This document shows positions 9,393-18,493 of a DNA stretch of 64,000 bases, piece by piece; positions within the stretch are counted from its first letter, which is position 1; each line of letters begins with the position of its first letter. This DNA comes from an uncultured Lachnospiraceae bacterium (GTDB taxonomy: Bacteria; Bacillota_A; Clostridia; Lachnospirales; Lachnospiraceae), in contig CATOMC010000005.1 in NCBI GenBank assembly GCA_951801245.1, positions 45,980 through 109,979 on the forward strand. The letters run 5' to 3'. A program made the position numbers and the translations under genes. The notes under the pieces were generated by a model. It made no database searches, was not told the origin of the DNA, and was given only the letters and a program-made list of their open reading frames with translations.

Positions 9393-10523
9393 TCATACTC
9401 TATTCCTCCACCACCCCGCCGCCAAACACAAAACTGACACTACTGTCGTATAAAGAACCATCCCATACAAATACTTTACACTATGAATGGACAGCAAATA
9501 ATAATAAGGCGGCAGTAAATATTTCACCGCACGAAATCCCCGCAGATTCAAAAATACCGGGCAAAGCACCAGCATGACCGCCGTCAGAATCAGCATACAG
9601 CTTCCCAGACGCTGCGGCGTGCCGCACAATACTCTGATCAGGTTGCTAAATGCCAGCGTTGCACAGACAAACAGCACACAGCTTAGCAGTTCCCTGCGCC
9701 ATACGGTAAACACGCCTGCCAGCTTACAAGCCGCAATCAATACCACCGCCGCATCTGAGAGGAATACCGCACCTACTAAAAATGCCGCGGGAAGCCTGCG
9801 CCCCACCGGTGTTCTTGCATAGACCCCCTGCGCTTCATCCTGCATGAAATAAAGGCAGGCCGTAAGGCCGCAAAGTACCAGCCAGATGGACAACATCCCC
9901 CGCAGGGGCGCCTGCAGATAATTGAAATCCTCTTCTGTATCCTCTCCGCCGTCCAGATAGGCCATCCTAAAAAGGCTTCCTTCCACCAGCGTCCGTTCAT
10001 AAGCCCGGCGTATCTCTTCCTCACGAAGCCCTTCCAGGCCAAGGTCTGTACGGACATACGATTCGTAGACCGCATAAGAAAAGGCCGGATACAAAGCCGC
10101 CCCCAGAATTTCCCGGGAAAGGAGCAAAGAAACACTCTCCTTGCGCTCCACCACTTTGACCACCGGACGGATGCGCTTTTTAGAGGCCGCCTTCTGCAGG
10201 CTGTCCGACAGATTTTGCTCAAAAATCCACGCTGTGTCCGCCTCATCCGACATCACCATCTGACGGGCTTCTTCCGCATTGTCACAAAGGCTGTAGCGCA
10301 AAAGGCCATCATCGTTCATGAGTCTATGTGCCACCTGGGCAGCCAGTTCGTCAGTGGGATCCGGAAGGCACAGTACGACCCTGGCGATACCGCTCTCCTG
10401 CCCCGCCAACAGTCTGATACTGCCTATAAGGAACGGCACAAGACACAGGATCAGCAGGAAGCTGTACTTCTTAAACAACCGCTTATTCAACAGATAATAT
10501 CTGATCACGATCCGTCTTATCAT
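9393..10523 (-). CDS. ABC-2 type transporter permease, second subunit
   Basis: A 376-residue membrane protein with one N-terminal membrane segment (about 17-40), a large extracytoplasmic stretch (about 45-210) and a cluster of about five C-terminal helices. This is the layout of ABC-2 permeases of the YhgE/NatB/LolE-like export type. GGAGGGG lies 8 nt before the ATG at 10523, which is preferred over the earlier in-frame codon at 10550 inside the preceding gene. It is the last gene of the 20724-9393 operon and pairs with the permease at 10528 and the ATPase at 11770. The exported substrate is unknown. Confidence 0.8.
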   Translation of the reverse strand: MIRRIVIRYYLLNKRLFKKYSFLLILCLVPFLIGSIRLLAGQESGIARVVLCLPDPTDELAAQVAHRLMNDDGLLRYSLCDNAEEARQMVMSDEADTAWIFEQNLSDSLQKAASKKRIRPVVKVVERKESVSLLLSREILGAALYPAFSYAVYESYVRTDLGLEGLREEEIRRAYERTLVEGSLFRMAYLDGGEDTEEDFNYLQAPLRGMLSIWLVLCGLTACLYFMQDEAQGVYARTPVGRRLPAAFLVGAVFLSDAAVVLIAACKLAGVFTVWRRELLSCVLFVCATLAFSNLIRVLCGTPQRLGSCMLILTAVMLVLCPVFLNLRGFRAVKYLLPPYYYLLSIHSVKYLYGMVLYTTVVSVLCLAAGWWRNRV

Positions 10524-10527
10524 CCGA

Positions 10528-11769
10528 TTATCCCCTCCGTATCCTGTCACTTCTGACCATCACAGCCAACAGCAAAAATACCACCAGATAAAGCAATACG
10601 TCTAACCCTGCCGCCGCAGTGCCTTCCTGTGCCACGATACCGTCCACATACCGCAGGGCGGCCCCGGCAGGCAGTACGTTCCCGATCCGCTGCATGGTTT
10701 CCGGAAAGAATGCCGCCGGATAGAAAAATCCCGACAGGTATCCCATCCCCATCCCGCAAAGAAACTGTAACAAGATGCCGCTCACGCTGCCCGTCACCAG
10801 TTCATACAGTAAAAACTGCAGTGCCGCAAACATGGCGATCACCGGCAATAGTGAAACCAGAAATCCTTTTAACGGTTCCGCCCCCAGTCCTTCCCACTCC
10901 GGAATGGTAAACAATTCCCTCTCCATCACCACAAAAAGCGGCGCAAAGAGCAGCAGCGCACATGCCGCCAACAGACAGAAATAAGCCAGATACTCCCCAA
11001 AAATCTGACCTGCGGCTCCCACACCTCTGGATTTCATAAATCTGGGCATATCGGCTTTTTGATGCGCAAAAAGTGCACTATTGTTGATACCGGACAACAG
11101 CAGTAACAGAAGCAGGATACTGCAAAAATAGTATCCCTCCACGGACAGACCGTTGGCGATGCCAAGTACCTCCACATCATACAGTCCGCTCCTATTGATC
11201 ACCAGTTCAATCAATAGAAGATTTAAGGCATTGGTGGCTTCCCAGAATCCTTCTTTCATTCCCTGTTCTATCATAAGCGACTGCATGCCAAAGACTGCGC
11301 TCTGTGAGCAGGTCACCAGCGTGGAAGCCACATCTACAATCTGTCCCATCACCATGGCACCGATGCCTTTGGGTCCCTCGGCGGCAATATAGGAAATGGG
11401 CTTATCATTCGCCCCGCTCTCGATCGCTTCCATCATGCCATCCGGCACCTGCACGATCGCATAGAGTTCCTCTTTCTCAAAGGCTTCCCTGGCCTCTTCC
11501 TCTGTCATGGTAACAAGTTCGATCATAAAGCGGGAATCGTCCAGAGACTGTATGGCTGTGACACCAAAGCCCAGATAAGAATCTGTCATATCCCCCACCA
11601 GACCGATCCGGTACTTCTGAGCGTCCTGCGTCAGAATCCCGTCACGTATAAACACGACCGCCAGAGTACCCACGCACAGACAGACCAGAAGATTGGCCGT
11701 CAACTGTCTGGGAAAAGTCCTCATCATCCGTTTTAATTGGATACAAAAATACATAATACTCCTGCTCAT
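10528..11769 (-). CDS. ABC-2 type transporter permease, first subunit
   Basis: A 413-residue permease: one N-terminal helix (about 20-42), an extracytoplasmic domain of about 170 residues, then five to six helices from about 215 to the end. Its start abuts the ATPase stop (11770) with GCAGG 6 nt before the ATG, so translation is probably coupled. Two different ABC-2 permeases with one ATPase suggest a heterodimeric exporter. Its place at the end of a glycan operon suggests export of a glycan or lipid, or sensing, but nothing in the sequence fixes the substrate. Confidence 0.8.
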   Translation of the reverse strand: MSRSIMYFCIQLKRMMRTFPRQLTANLLVCLCVGTLAVVFIRDGILTQDAQKYRIGLVGDMTDSYLGFGVTAIQSLDDSRFMIELVTMTEEEAREAFEKEELYAIVQVPDGMMEAIESGANDKPISYIAAEGPKGIGAMVMGQIVDVASTLVTCSQSAVFGMQSLMIEQGMKEGFWEATNALNLLLIELVINRSGLYDVEVLGIANGLSVEGYYFCSILLLLLLLSGINNSALFAHQKADMPRFMKSRGVGAAGQIFGEYLAYFCLLAACALLLFAPLFVVMERELFTIPEWEGLGAEPLKGFLVSLLPVIAMFAALQFLLYELVTGSVSGILLQFLCGMGMGYLSGFFYPAAFFPETMQRIGNVLPAGAALRYVDGIVAQEGTAAAGLDVLLYLVVFLLLAVMVRSDRIRRG

Positions 11770-12438
11770 TTATAACCTGCCTGCCAGATGATGCAGATCC
11801 CCATCGTACTGATACGCTTCCAGGACACCTGCCTTTAAAATATAACACTTGTCACACAGTTCCAGTTCCTGCATATCGTGGGTGGCCAGAAATACGATGC
11901 CGCCCTCTTTCTTATACCGTTCCAGGTAACGGTATATTTTCTCCTTACAGACCAGATCAAGCGCCGCCGATGGTTCATCCAGCACCAGAATCCTGGGCCT
12001 TGCCACCACCGCGCAGGCTATCGAGAGACGTTTCTTCATGCCGCCGGACATCTTGTGCACCGGTGTTTTCAGGAAACTGTCGATTCCCAGCATGGCTAGC
12101 GCTCCCTGCGCTAATTCTCTGCGGAGGGTAGCCGCATCATACCACATGCGCAGATTGTCCCACGCATTCAGCTCTTCCATCAGCGGATTCCCTTGGGGAA
12201 CATAACCGAGCACCGCTGGAATCTTCTTACTGTTTCGCAATAAATCCTCCCCCTGATAGAAAAAGCTTCCGCCGTCTGCCTTCTGGACCCCTGCAAGAAT
12301 CGACAACAGCGTTGATTTTCCACTGCCGTTGCCGCCCAGAATGCCTACGCAGCTTCCCTCCCCCGTGGAAAGTGATATGTCCGCAAGCACTTTATGTTTC
12401 TTATAAGATTTCCGTATCCCTGCCAGTTCCAGTTCCAT
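11770..12438 (-). CDS. ABC transporter ATP-binding protein
   Basis: A 222-residue ATPase with all hallmarks: Walker A GGNGSGKST (35-43), Q-loop near 82, signature SGGMKKRLS (131-139), Walker B LVLDEPS (151-157) and switch His187. The chosen start is the ATG at 12438. A TTG four codons earlier (12450) is in frame, but lies too close to its GGAGG. It is directly followed by the two permease genes and energises that exporter. Confidence 0.9.
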   Translation of the reverse strand: MELELAGIRKSYKKHKVLADISLSTGEGSCVGILGGNGSGKSTLLSILAGVQKADGGSFFYQGEDLLRNSKKIPAVLGYVPQGNPLMEELNAWDNLRMWYDAATLRRELAQGALAMLGIDSFLKTPVHKMSGGMKKRLSIACAVVARPRILVLDEPSAALDLVCKEKIYRYLERYKKEGGIVFLATHDMQELELCDKCYILKAGVLEAYQYDGDLHHLAGRL

Positions 12439-12463
12439 ACAGACGTGCAATCCTCCATGCCCA

Positions 12464-14251
12464 TTAGTAATAATACATCATTCTGATCAGCGTTTCCTTG
12501 TCCATCTTGTCAAACACATCCAAAGCATCCGTAAACTCCGAGGGCACTCCGGCCTGCTTCAAAGAATCTGACAGTTCTGTCATATGCAAGTACTTACTCC
12601 ACTCAATCAGCTCCTCTTCCCCTGTCACGATCACCACATTCGTCCCCGGATCAGCCCCCTGATACCCCTCATGTCTCTCATAGGACACGGAAATATCTAC
12701 AAAGTCCCTGTCTCTCATAGACAAACGCATATCGCATTTGCCCGAATCCTCCTCCGTCACAAAATCCATGGCCAGTTCCATCCCCTGTATGATGGACAGC
12801 CCCGGTGAATACTCCATCTGCTCTTCCACATCCTCCGTCAGCCCCAGAATCATGTGGCCGCTTAACATGCCCTTTTTCATTTCTGCCGTGTGCAGATCCT
12901 GCAGCCTGATATTCAGAAACGGCATATTACAGTATGCCAGAATGAACTTGCCGTCTATCCTGTCATCGTCCCGCATGCCGGTACCTGTCAGGTACCATGA
13001 CTCATCATAGTCTGGATCCTCATAATAGAAATCCTCATAAGATAACTCATACCCGAACTGTTTCCCCTTTTCGGGCATCAGCCTGCTGAGGGTCACATTG
13101 TCCGTCTCCATGATTCTGCCCACAATCTTGCCCTTACGATCCACATAGACCTTCATCCGGAAAGTCTCATCGTCAGAAACCGCAAGTTCTCCGGAAGATA
13201 CAAGTCCCTCAATCTTCTCAGCAGTCCTCTTCCGGAACTGCTCATAGGCCTCTTCCGGACTCCTGTCCTCCAGTTCCAGTTCTTCCATAAAATCCTCATT
13301 GGCCGCCGCTTCCTTGATAATTCTCTCTATATCCTCGTCCGTCTGCATCAGACGTAATATTTCGATTGCCGCGTTCCGAAAGGTATTTGCATCCGCCGTC
13401 ACAGTGAGCACCGTACATTTCTGCTCTATGTCCTCAACTGAAAGAATCCCCTTTTGCCTGCTCACATCATCCATGCAAGTAACCACAGTCATCAGATAGC
13501 GGCCAAGCAGCTCCTCCAGTTCCTTCTGATCAGGGCAGACTGCCGCCAGCATCTCATACGTTTCCCAGATCTCATCTACATCATCATAACCGCTGTCGGG
13601 AACTGCCACACCCAGATACCGTTCGTTGATCTTCGGCACCTGAACATAGACCGCCTTATCCTCCAGATCATAAACCATGTTGCCCGTCACAATATCCACG
13701 CCGTTAAGTACGACCCCCAGTTCCATCGCCAGGGCTTCCCTCTTCATGGAAGACACCATCGTATACGACATGCTCTCAAGCCATGACAGATCCACTCCCG
13801 CAAGCCCTGCCAGATTCATCAGTTCCCGGCTGCCTTCTCCCAGTGTGATATCTACCCTAGCGCTGACACTCCTGTCAGAAATATCCAGATTGTCCAGGAA
13901 ATACCGCCCATACAATTCCCCCACATTGGCAGTTAAAGCTTCCACACTCTTCTTTTCCACATAGTGATAATAATCTTCCGGACTGGAGAATGTCCTGCGT
14001 ATGCAATGACTCAACACCTCCCAGTTCAGAAACACAACCACTAGCGCGATCACAAGAATGACAGCCGCCCCTGCAGTCAACTGCCATTTATGGCCGGTGA
14101 CAAACTTCCGAAAGCCGCCCGCCTGTGCGGCATCCGGCATCCCTGCCTGATTCTGTTCCACGCCTGCCGCACCTGTCCCCACAGGCTCACCGCACACCGG
14201 ACAAAAGCTTTCACCATCGTTCACATGACTTCCACACTTTTGACATACCAT
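12464..14251 (-). CDS. Zinc-ribbon membrane-anchored protein with large extracytoplasmic domain
   Basis: A 595-residue protein. A zinc ribbon (CQKCG at 3-7, CPVCG at 17-21) faces the cytoplasm, followed by a linker, one membrane helix (about 55-76) and about 515 acidic extracytoplasmic residues without recognisable catalytic motifs. The zinc-ribbon/single-helix layout recalls Gram-positive proteins such as TcaA or YvbJ, linked to envelope stress, but no orthology is claimed. It lies 25 bp upstream of the ABC transporter ATPase in the same operon, suggesting a role with that exporter, perhaps as sensor or accessory subunit. Confidence 0.7.
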   Translation of the reverse strand: MVCQKCGSHVNDGESFCPVCGEPVGTGAAGVEQNQAGMPDAAQAGGFRKFVTGHKWQLTAGAAVILVIALVVVFLNWEVLSHCIRRTFSSPEDYYHYVEKKSVEALTANVGELYGRYFLDNLDISDRSVSARVDITLGEGSRELMNLAGLAGVDLSWLESMSYTMVSSMKREALAMELGVVLNGVDIVTGNMVYDLEDKAVYVQVPKINERYLGVAVPDSGYDDVDEIWETYEMLAAVCPDQKELEELLGRYLMTVVTCMDDVSRQKGILSVEDIEQKCTVLTVTADANTFRNAAIEILRLMQTDEDIERIIKEAAANEDFMEELELEDRSPEEAYEQFRKRTAEKIEGLVSSGELAVSDDETFRMKVYVDRKGKIVGRIMETDNVTLSRLMPEKGKQFGYELSYEDFYYEDPDYDESWYLTGTGMRDDDRIDGKFILAYCNMPFLNIRLQDLHTAEMKKGMLSGHMILGLTEDVEEQMEYSPGLSIIQGMELAMDFVTEEDSGKCDMRLSMRDRDFVDISVSYERHEGYQGADPGTNVVIVTGEEELIEWSKYLHMTELSDSLKQAGVPSEFTDALDVFDKMDKETLIRMMYYY

Positions 14252-14293
14252 TTCCGTCTCCCCTTCCCCTCAATACCTTCCCTTTATCACCAT

Positions 14294-16450
14294 TTATTCC
14301 GCCTTCCTGCGGTACAACTGTACACTTTCTCCTTCCAGCTTCCAGTCCAGAAGCTGGTCATACTGATATAATCCCCATTCCATAAGGGATGGATATATTT
14401 CTGCGTGATCCACCACCACGAAATCCGCAGTTCCCTCGTGAATATAGCGATCCTGCTCCTCATTGATCTCCGTGACATGCTTACTGATATTGGGGGCAAA
14501 ATAATACCGGGCGGCAGGCCTGACATTCTCAAAGGTCATCATCTGTACCCTGTGGTTGCGGTACATAAGAACCGTCTTATCCTGTCCCTTTGCGTCATGC
14601 TCCATCTCTTTCTCGCACACATCACACAAGGTAAAATTCTCGGAAAAAACAGCCGCTTCCCTATAATTTTGGTTAAACACAAACAACAGACACAGGCATG
14701 GCACCGCCAGCGCAAAACCTGCCCACTCCTGCACCTTCCCTTTCCCGATCCTGTCCACCAGCACACTGGCTGACACCGTCACTCCCAATACCGCAAAGAC
14801 CGCCACAAGACAATAATAATACAGAAACGCATAGCTGATATAAGTGCTGCCTATAAGCACCGCGAAAGCCATTAACAGACCAATCCTGCCAATAACAGCC
14901 TTCATATACCGGGCAGACAACACAAAGCCCAGAAGCCCCAGAACCACCAACAGCGTTGTGCCCGGATTATCCTTCACCGCAATCAGCACATTCTGCCCGA
15001 ACACGGCAAGCATCTCCCCTGTCGTCTTAACGTCCGCATACGCAAGATTCGCGTCAAAATAACCGTTTTTCAGATAACCGATGGAATCTGCCAGGATAAA
15101 CCAGCCAACCACCAGTACGCTCACTCCGATAAATCCCCCCGCAAGCGCCGCCATATCTTTGAGAATATTTTGACGTTTTGTCAACTTATACAAAACCATC
15201 ATGCCCAGCAGGACAAAGAGACACACCGTCATGTTAAATTTCATCCAGAAAGAAAGTCCGGAAAGAATCCCCGCCCCCGTCATCCACCATACACTACGCT
15301 CTTTTCCGCCAGAAAAATAGGCAAGATATCCATACAGCACGGCCATGTAGATCACCATGGTAAATTCTTCACAGGATGCGCCATATCCCAGAAAACCGCC
15401 GTCCAAAAGAATCACCATGGAAAGGACGGACAATACCAGGGCCGCTCCTTCGTCAAAGTACAGCCTGTATATTTTGTGGGCAAAATAAAGAACACCGGAA
15501 AAACATAAACTCTCAAGAAGGTAAACCCCATAGAAACAATCAGGTACCAGCAGATGTCCCAGTGCGAACAGGAAAAACACCACCGGCCCCTTGTGATCGA
15601 ACATATCCCGATAAGGCACATACCCCTGCGTGATGCCCCTGCCTATGGAATAGTAAATGCTCACATCGTCCCATGGATTACGGGCATAGAAGGACGATGA
15701 CTCCGAGGCAAAATAAAGCGCAGTCAGAGAAAGTGCCAGAAAAAACACATACCGGACAATGCTGCGCCGCGAAATACCCGCTTTCCTTTCCGCCCAGAGC
15801 AGAAGTGACATTGCTGTCATAATCAAAACAGACACCCGCACGGGCGCCTTACAAAAGACAGAATAAAGCGGCAAAAAAGCTACACTTATACATATCAGGA
15901 GGTAAATTCCTTCGGAATTTACCTCCCGAGATCCGCTTCGCGGACTCGAATGCGCACCACAATCTTCTCTACCCTTTAGTGGGTAAATTCCTTCGGAATT
16001 AACCTCGTAATAAAGGAACAGGACCACGAGCAGATATATCACCAGATAAGCGGCGGTCTGTCCGGTGGGCAGTACCCTGGTGATCCACAACGTATCAATC
16101 TGCGGCAGTTCCTCTCCCGTCCCCGTAAGAAGCACTGCCCTGATGCTGTTATTACGGATATTAGAAGGCAGTTTTGTCTCAAATACCGCGCCTGTGCCTG
16201 CCTTTACGCCCGCACTCGCAAGAACGCGCTCCTGCCCATTGACCTCATAATAAATACGACAGCTATCCGCTGCAGCTTCCTGCGTGACGACTGTAATCTG
16301 ATACCGTCCCCTATCCAGACTGAAAAAGTCAGCCGGCCCACAGGCATAAAAAGTCCTGTCGTAACGCCGCGCCCCATAGAAACCCAGGATCACGAGCAGG
16401 AACAACAAGACGATTATGCCGCAAACAACTCGCTCTTTTTTCTCTTTCAT
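14294..16450 (-). CDS. GT-C-like glycosyltransferase with in-frame repeat insertion
   Basis: A 718-residue membrane protein: anchor (about 10-24), an extracytoplasmic domain (about 40-125), then some 10-12 helices. The loop after the early helices carries NPWDDVSIYYSIG and PYRDMFDHKGP, the acidic pattern of GT-C (GT39/ArnT-like) enzymes that use polyprenyl-phosphate sugars outside the membrane. Residues 149-183 are unusual: EVNSEGIY occurs twice, 27 residues apart, and is encoded by a palindromic repeat (15898-16006) that has landed between two helices without breaking the frame. It starts 1 bp after the upstream SGNH stop. Activity may survive because the insertion lies in a loop; unproven. 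Confidence 0.8.
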   Translation of the reverse strand: MKEKKERVVCGIIVLLFLLVILGFYGARRYDRTFYACGPADFFSLDRGRYQITVVTQEAAADSCRIYYEVNGQERVLASAGVKAGTGAVFETKLPSNIRNNSIRAVLLTGTGEELPQIDTLWITRVLPTGQTAAYLVIYLLVVLFLYYEVNSEGIYPLKGREDCGAHSSPRSGSREVNSEGIYLLICISVAFLPLYSVFCKAPVRVSVLIMTAMSLLLWAERKAGISRRSIVRYVFFLALSLTALYFASESSSFYARNPWDDVSIYYSIGRGITQGYVPYRDMFDHKGPVVFFLFALGHLLVPDCFYGVYLLESLCFSGVLYFAHKIYRLYFDEGAALVLSVLSMVILLDGGFLGYGASCEEFTMVIYMAVLYGYLAYFSGGKERSVWWMTGAGILSGLSFWMKFNMTVCLFVLLGMMVLYKLTKRQNILKDMAALAGGFIGVSVLVVGWFILADSIGYLKNGYFDANLAYADVKTTGEMLAVFGQNVLIAVKDNPGTTLLVVLGLLGFVLSARYMKAVIGRIGLLMAFAVLIGSTYISYAFLYYYCLVAVFAVLGVTVSASVLVDRIGKGKVQEWAGFALAVPCLCLLFVFNQNYREAAVFSENFTLCDVCEKEMEHDAKGQDKTVLMYRNHRVQMMTFENVRPAARYYFAPNISKHVTEINEEQDRYIHEGTADFVVVDHAEIYPSLMEWGLYQYDQLLDWKLEGESVQLYRRKAE
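15898..16006 (-). repeat. Palindromic repeat element inside the GT-C gene
   Basis: The core is a 13-bp perfect hairpin (15898-15910 with 15914-15926, loop of three) beside a second hairpin (15927-15948, CGAG...CTCG arms), then a tail to about 15980. A second copy of the first hairpin (15982-16004, one mismatch) follows. Direct repeats of about 25 nt recur with an 81-bp period, keeping frame. The same two-hairpin unit occurs between genes at 20781-20859. Read on the minus strand it encodes EVNSEGIY twice. Confidence 0.8.
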
Positions 16451-16451
16451 A

Positions 16452-17480
16452 TCAGTCCAGCACCTTTCCGACCGCTTCCGCGATACACTTCATGCCGTCC
16501 GGCGTGGGATGTACCCCGTCCGCGCTTGTATTGTGCAGATTATCCACCGTGATACCACAGGAGTACAAATCGATCACCGGAAGATTTTTGTTCCCCGCTA
16601 TCTGTGCGATCCGCGCACTGTAATCTGCCGCCGTCAGGCCCTCCCCGTTGACAAATTCCACATAAGGCGTACTGGTTCCGTAATCGCCAATCTGTGTGAT
16701 CGTACAACAGTAAATCTTCGATGCAGGGTACTTTGCCAGAAGCTTATCAAGCATTAACGTATACGCATCCCCGAATGTGGATACCACCCCTTCCGGTACC
16801 TGCTTTTTCCCGTCATTATCCCCCAGCGGAATACTCTGCAGCAAATCATTGGTACCCATATAGACGATGATCACATCAGGCACCGCGCCATCCGGCCCAT
16901 ACAGCCCGCCGGTGCGCAGTTCATTACAGCCGCACTGAGGACTCGATGCATCTGTGGAATCCCCCACACAGGCAGATCCAGAACTGGAGCCGTTCACATA
17001 AAGCGTCCAGTCTTTCTCATCTAAAAGGCGTTTCCACCAGGTATCGTTGACATCCGATACCAGCCCGTTCTCCGGGAAGAAGTCATAATATCCCGCCGGA
17101 ATATAATCCCGAAAGGTAGAGATACTGTCTCCCAGAATAGAGACTGTCCTGCCTGCCTTGTCGTCCGGCTTTTGATGAAGCGTCTCCTGCTTAAGGGAAT
17201 CTCTCTCCTGACTGACGGCTGAGTCTTCTTTTACCACAGTTTCCTGTTCCTGCTGATTTTGTTCGTCTCTATTGTAGATACTTTCAAATGTAATATCGTC
17301 TTTTATATCTGCTCTATTATGCCCTGAAATTCGACCAACGCCATAAAACAGCATACAGACTATCAGCACACATACCGCCAAAGCACCTACTGCCGCCATG
17401 ATAGTCCCGACAGGGCTTCGCCTGCCCTTTCTTCTTTTCTCCGGTCTTCTTCCGGTTCTCTTTGTACTCATATCATCCAT
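16452..17480 (-). CDS. Membrane-anchored SGNH hydrolase
   Basis: A 342-residue protein: basic N-terminus, membrane anchor (about 26-46), a low-complexity Gln/Glu linker (about 70-108) and a complete SGNH hydrolase domain. Block I is GDSIS with Ser119, block III is MGTNDL, and the C-terminal Asp/His pair lies in DGVHPT. It probably removes or transfers an ester-linked acyl group on a surface glycan. It sits between the radical SAM gene (14-bp gap) and the GT-C gene (1-bp gap), so it is part of the same operon. Start codon choice between 17480 and 17471 is open. Confidence 0.85.
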   Translation of the reverse strand: MDDMSTKRTGRRPEKRRKGRRSPVGTIMAAVGALAVCVLIVCMLFYGVGRISGHNRADIKDDITFESIYNRDEQNQQEQETVVKEDSAVSQERDSLKQETLHQKPDDKAGRTVSILGDSISTFRDYIPAGYYDFFPENGLVSDVNDTWWKRLLDEKDWTLYVNGSSSGSACVGDSTDASSPQCGCNELRTGGLYGPDGAVPDVIIVYMGTNDLLQSIPLGDNDGKKQVPEGVVSTFGDAYTLMLDKLLAKYPASKIYCCTITQIGDYGTSTPYVEFVNGEGLTAADYSARIAQIAGNKNLPVIDLYSCGITVDNLHNTSADGVHPTPDGMKCIAEAVGKVLD

Positions 17481-17494
17481 CCGCCCATCCGGCT

Positions 17495-18475
17495 TTATTT
17501 TTTCTTAAACACAGACTGTCTCGCACCGTGCATTTCCCGGTGTTTCAGCGCATCCTCCACCGCATCCATGCGCAGTCCCGCATCAATAAAATCACAATAT
17601 TTACAGAACGGATAATTCTGTCTGCCCGTGGCAATGGCCTCCCGAAGCTGTCTGTACTTCTCACTGTTCCAGCCCTCTTTTACGGACACTTTATTTAAGT
17701 CCGCCATCTCAGTCACCTCGAAGTTGTCACAGCAGCAGACGCCCAGTTTCCCATGGGGTGTGATCCACAGATCTGTAAAAGGCATCAGACAGGTTTCTTT
17801 GATAATCCTGCCCTTGGACTTCTTGTTCGGGGCACTGCCTGCCCGGTTTGTCAGTACCTCTTTCAGATAGCGAATCTGGATCAGAATATCCACATCCCGG
17901 AACTCATCGGGGTGAGCCTTGGCATATTCATAGATGACCTTCACATTGTCATGCATTTTCATATCCAGGCAATAGTTATTGATGATCAACTGATCCACGT
18001 AAGGAACAATGGACTTTACTTTGTCCACATCAAGCAAAAGCCCGTTGGTGGACATGAAGATAAAAGCCTGCGGCAGTTTCTCTCTCGCGTATCTGTGAAA
18101 TCCCACAATCCGCTTGTCCAGCCACGGTTCATTGTTTCCATAAAGTGTCAGGTGGCCTTTATAATCCCAGTCATGAAGCTGATCGATAATGGAATAATAC
18201 AGTTCCTCTTCCATCTTTTTGTATGGACGCTTCTCCGCATGGATGTTGGCGGTACAGAACTCACAGGTACTGTTACAGCGGTTCACCGTCTCCAGATTTA
18301 CCACCAGCGGTTGCGGTGCCTCCTTATGATCCAGAAAATACTCTATATAATTTTTCTGCGACTTTCTCCTGCTGATAAACTGCAGTTTCAAATAACTCTC
18401 ACTGGACAGCCTCGGCAGATATTTTTTAGCGTTCCAGCCGACTACGCCTCCGAAATTGTGTACTCTGATCGGCAT
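17495..18475 (-). CDS. Radical SAM/SPASM domain protein
   Basis: A 326-residue cytoplasmic enzyme. The radical SAM cluster motif is C67-x3-C71-x2-C74 (NRCNSTCEFC), followed by the GNNEP strand. C-terminal cysteines (CLMPF near 240, VCCCDN near 257 and CKYCD near 301) form a SPASM-type auxiliary cluster site. Such enzymes modify peptides or small molecules, and several occur in surface-polysaccharide loci. The operon setting with GtrA, GT-C and SGNH proteins suggests sugar or glycan-precursor modification, but a peptide target cannot be excluded. AGGAGG is 6 nt before the ATG. Confidence 0.85.
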   Translation of the reverse strand: MPIRVHNFGGVVGWNAKKYLPRLSSESYLKLQFISRRKSQKNYIEYFLDHKEAPQPLVVNLETVNRCNSTCEFCTANIHAEKRPYKKMEEELYYSIIDQLHDWDYKGHLTLYGNNEPWLDKRIVGFHRYAREKLPQAFIFMSTNGLLLDVDKVKSIVPYVDQLIINNYCLDMKMHDNVKVIYEYAKAHPDEFRDVDILIQIRYLKEVLTNRAGSAPNKKSKGRIIKETCLMPFTDLWITPHGKLGVCCCDNFEVTEMADLNKVSVKEGWNSEKYRQLREAIATGRQNYPFCKYCDFIDAGLRMDAVEDALKHREMHGARQSVFKKK

Positions 18476-18493
18476 TTGTGTCCTCCTTGTTGT

